From positions 26,951-90,950 of the forward strand of contig CAZMQG010000005.1 of NCBI GenBank assembly GCA_964568625.1: a stretch of 64,000 nucleotides of DNA, in the 5' to 3' direction. Within the stretch, counting starts at the first letter, position 1. Each line of letters starts with the position of its first letter. The DNA is from JBAZAX01 sp964568625. Lineage in GTDB: Bacteria; Babelota; Babeliae; Babelales; RVW-14. A program made the translations under genes and the position numbers. The notes beneath the pieces were generated by a model. The model searched no databases. It was not told the origin of the DNA and was given only the letters and a program-made list of their open reading frames with translations. Of this stretch, positions 63,226 through 64,000 are shown in pieces.

Positions 63226-63308
63226 AATAAAATTTGCAGCTACTTTTAAAAAACAGATATTTGAATTTTGTACTTCAAATTTGTTTCACAAAAAATCAAT
63301 ACTTATTT

Positions 63309-63336
63309 TTGAGCACATTGCTTTTACTTTTATAAT
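63309..63336 (+). promoter_or_regulatory. Candidate promoter of the second Sel1 gene
   Basis: TTGAGC (63309-63314), a 16-nt spacer, and TATAAT (63331-63336), a better -35 than in the first copy. Confidence 0.5.
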
Positions 63337-63489
63337 CAGTACAATTCATTTCTAAGTTGTCTGATTTTTTTATATTCAATTTTTGCAAAGAAAGAGCATT
63401 TAACATGTTAACTTTTTCAAAAAGATTAGTTCTATTTTTATTTTCTTGCATACTCTTAAATTGCAATTTTGTTTTGAGTAAGAGCAAAA
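63311..63489 (+). repeat. Direct repeat, copy 2: promoter, leader and signal peptide of a Sel1 gene
   Basis: About 179 bp, nearly identical to 61770-61942. The identity stops a few codons after the signal peptide, where the two proteins diverge. Confidence 0.95.
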
Positions 63490-64000
63490 GTAATGATACA
63501 AATCAAGATTTTTTCCAGTCATTTAAAAAATCTGCAGAGCAAGGATGTGCCGAGGCTCAGCATAATTTGGCATATTGTTATTTTTCAGGAATTGGAACAA
63601 ATAAAAATATTGATAATGCATTTAAATGGTGTAAAAAATCTGCGAAGCAAGGTTATGCAAAGGCTCAATCCGATTTAGGCGGATTTTATGAACGTGGTGT
63701 TGGAACCAATAAAGACTTTGAAAAAGCTTTTAAATGGTACCAAAAAGCCGCTGCCCAGGGATATGCTGAAGCACAGTATAATTTAGCCGAGTGTTATCTT
63801 CTCGGAATGGGAACAACAAAAGATCTGAAGCAAACATTTGAATGGAATAAAAAAGCTGCTGCACAAGGATATGCAAAAGCGCAGTATAGCTTAGGGTGTT
63901 GTTATGAATATGGCGCTGGAACAGAAAAAAATTTAACGAAAGCATCTGAGTGGTATAAAAAGGCTGAAGATCAAGAAAAGTCTGACGCACAGGATATGAT
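63404..64000 (+). CDS. Exported Sel1-repeat protein, cut by window edge
   Basis: The first 199 codons of a paralogue of the gene at 61858, with no stop before the window end. The signal peptide is identical to that of copy 1; after KSK the sequence diverges. Four full 36-residue Sel1 repeats follow (LAYCYFSGIGTNKN, LGGFYERGVGTNKD, LAECYLLGMGTTKD, LGCCYEYGAGTEKN). It lies 178 bp downstream of copy 1 and has its own promoter copy. Confidence 0.93.

Noticed and set aside
1..64000. CRISPR arrays, insertion sequences, prophage or toxin-antitoxin genes
   Set aside because: No transposase, integrase, regularly spaced repeats or recognisable toxin-antitoxin pair was found.

Overview
The window looks like part of a draft genome or MAG (it contains a 100-N scaffold gap) from an AT-rich, Gram-negative-type, probably host-dependent bacterium. 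An outer membrane is implied by lpxC, lptD and a YidC with a large periplasmic domain. A peptidoglycan wall is implied by PBP2 and an Amidase_3 family amidase. Secreted ankyrin and Sel1-repeat proteins, a possible BTB/Skp1-like protein and a secreted protein ending in a CaaX-type tetrapeptide suggest life with a eukaryotic host. Together this is most reminiscent of Candidatus Dependentiae (TM6), but that assignment is inference; there is no rRNA gene in the window to test it.

Layout. 1-7.8 kb (mostly minus): a secreted protein cut by the window edge, a SplB-type radical SAM protein, SRP RNA, tRNA-Ser, rpsB, a MATE transporter, and a PBP2-DUF155/RMND1 pair. 7.9-13.8 kb: a secreted membrane protein with its own terminator, three tRNAs (Arg, Pro, His), a C-terminal processing protease, rapZ with an FtsB/DivIC-like gene, a coiled-coil membrane protein and arfB. 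13.9-32.7 kb: one almost uninterrupted minus-strand translation supercluster (rpsL-rpsG-fusA-tuf, S10, spc and alpha operons) from rpsL to rplQ, carrying secY, map, infA, rpmJ and rpoA but lacking rpmD (L30) and adk.

33-47 kb: rseP, an ankyrin protein converging on lpxC, rplM, a BTB-like secreted protein converging on pyrG, then pepP, lptD, recR, yidC and an amidase in the same direction. 47-53.5 kb: an island of unrecognised exported proteins. It contains two paralogous pairs in an A-B-B-A order (one copy is broken by the assembly gap), a long perfect inverted repeat and a CaaX-ending protein. 53.5-60.6 kb: acs, a DUF2608 HAD-like protein, tlyA, an HtrA protease, pssA and grpE. 60.9-64 kb: a PH-like membrane protein and two tandem Sel1-repeat genes that share a nearly identical promoter, leader and signal peptide; the second runs off the window.

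The core genes build and maintain the translation machinery, protein export (SecY, YidC, methionine aminopeptidase) and the envelope (LpxC, LptD, PBP2, PssA, RseP, HtrA, Ctp). The accessory genes nearly all encode exported proteins. Several share an unusually strong ribosome-binding context (GGAGGTTAT), which suggests high expression. These are the best candidates for an undescribed host-interaction system.
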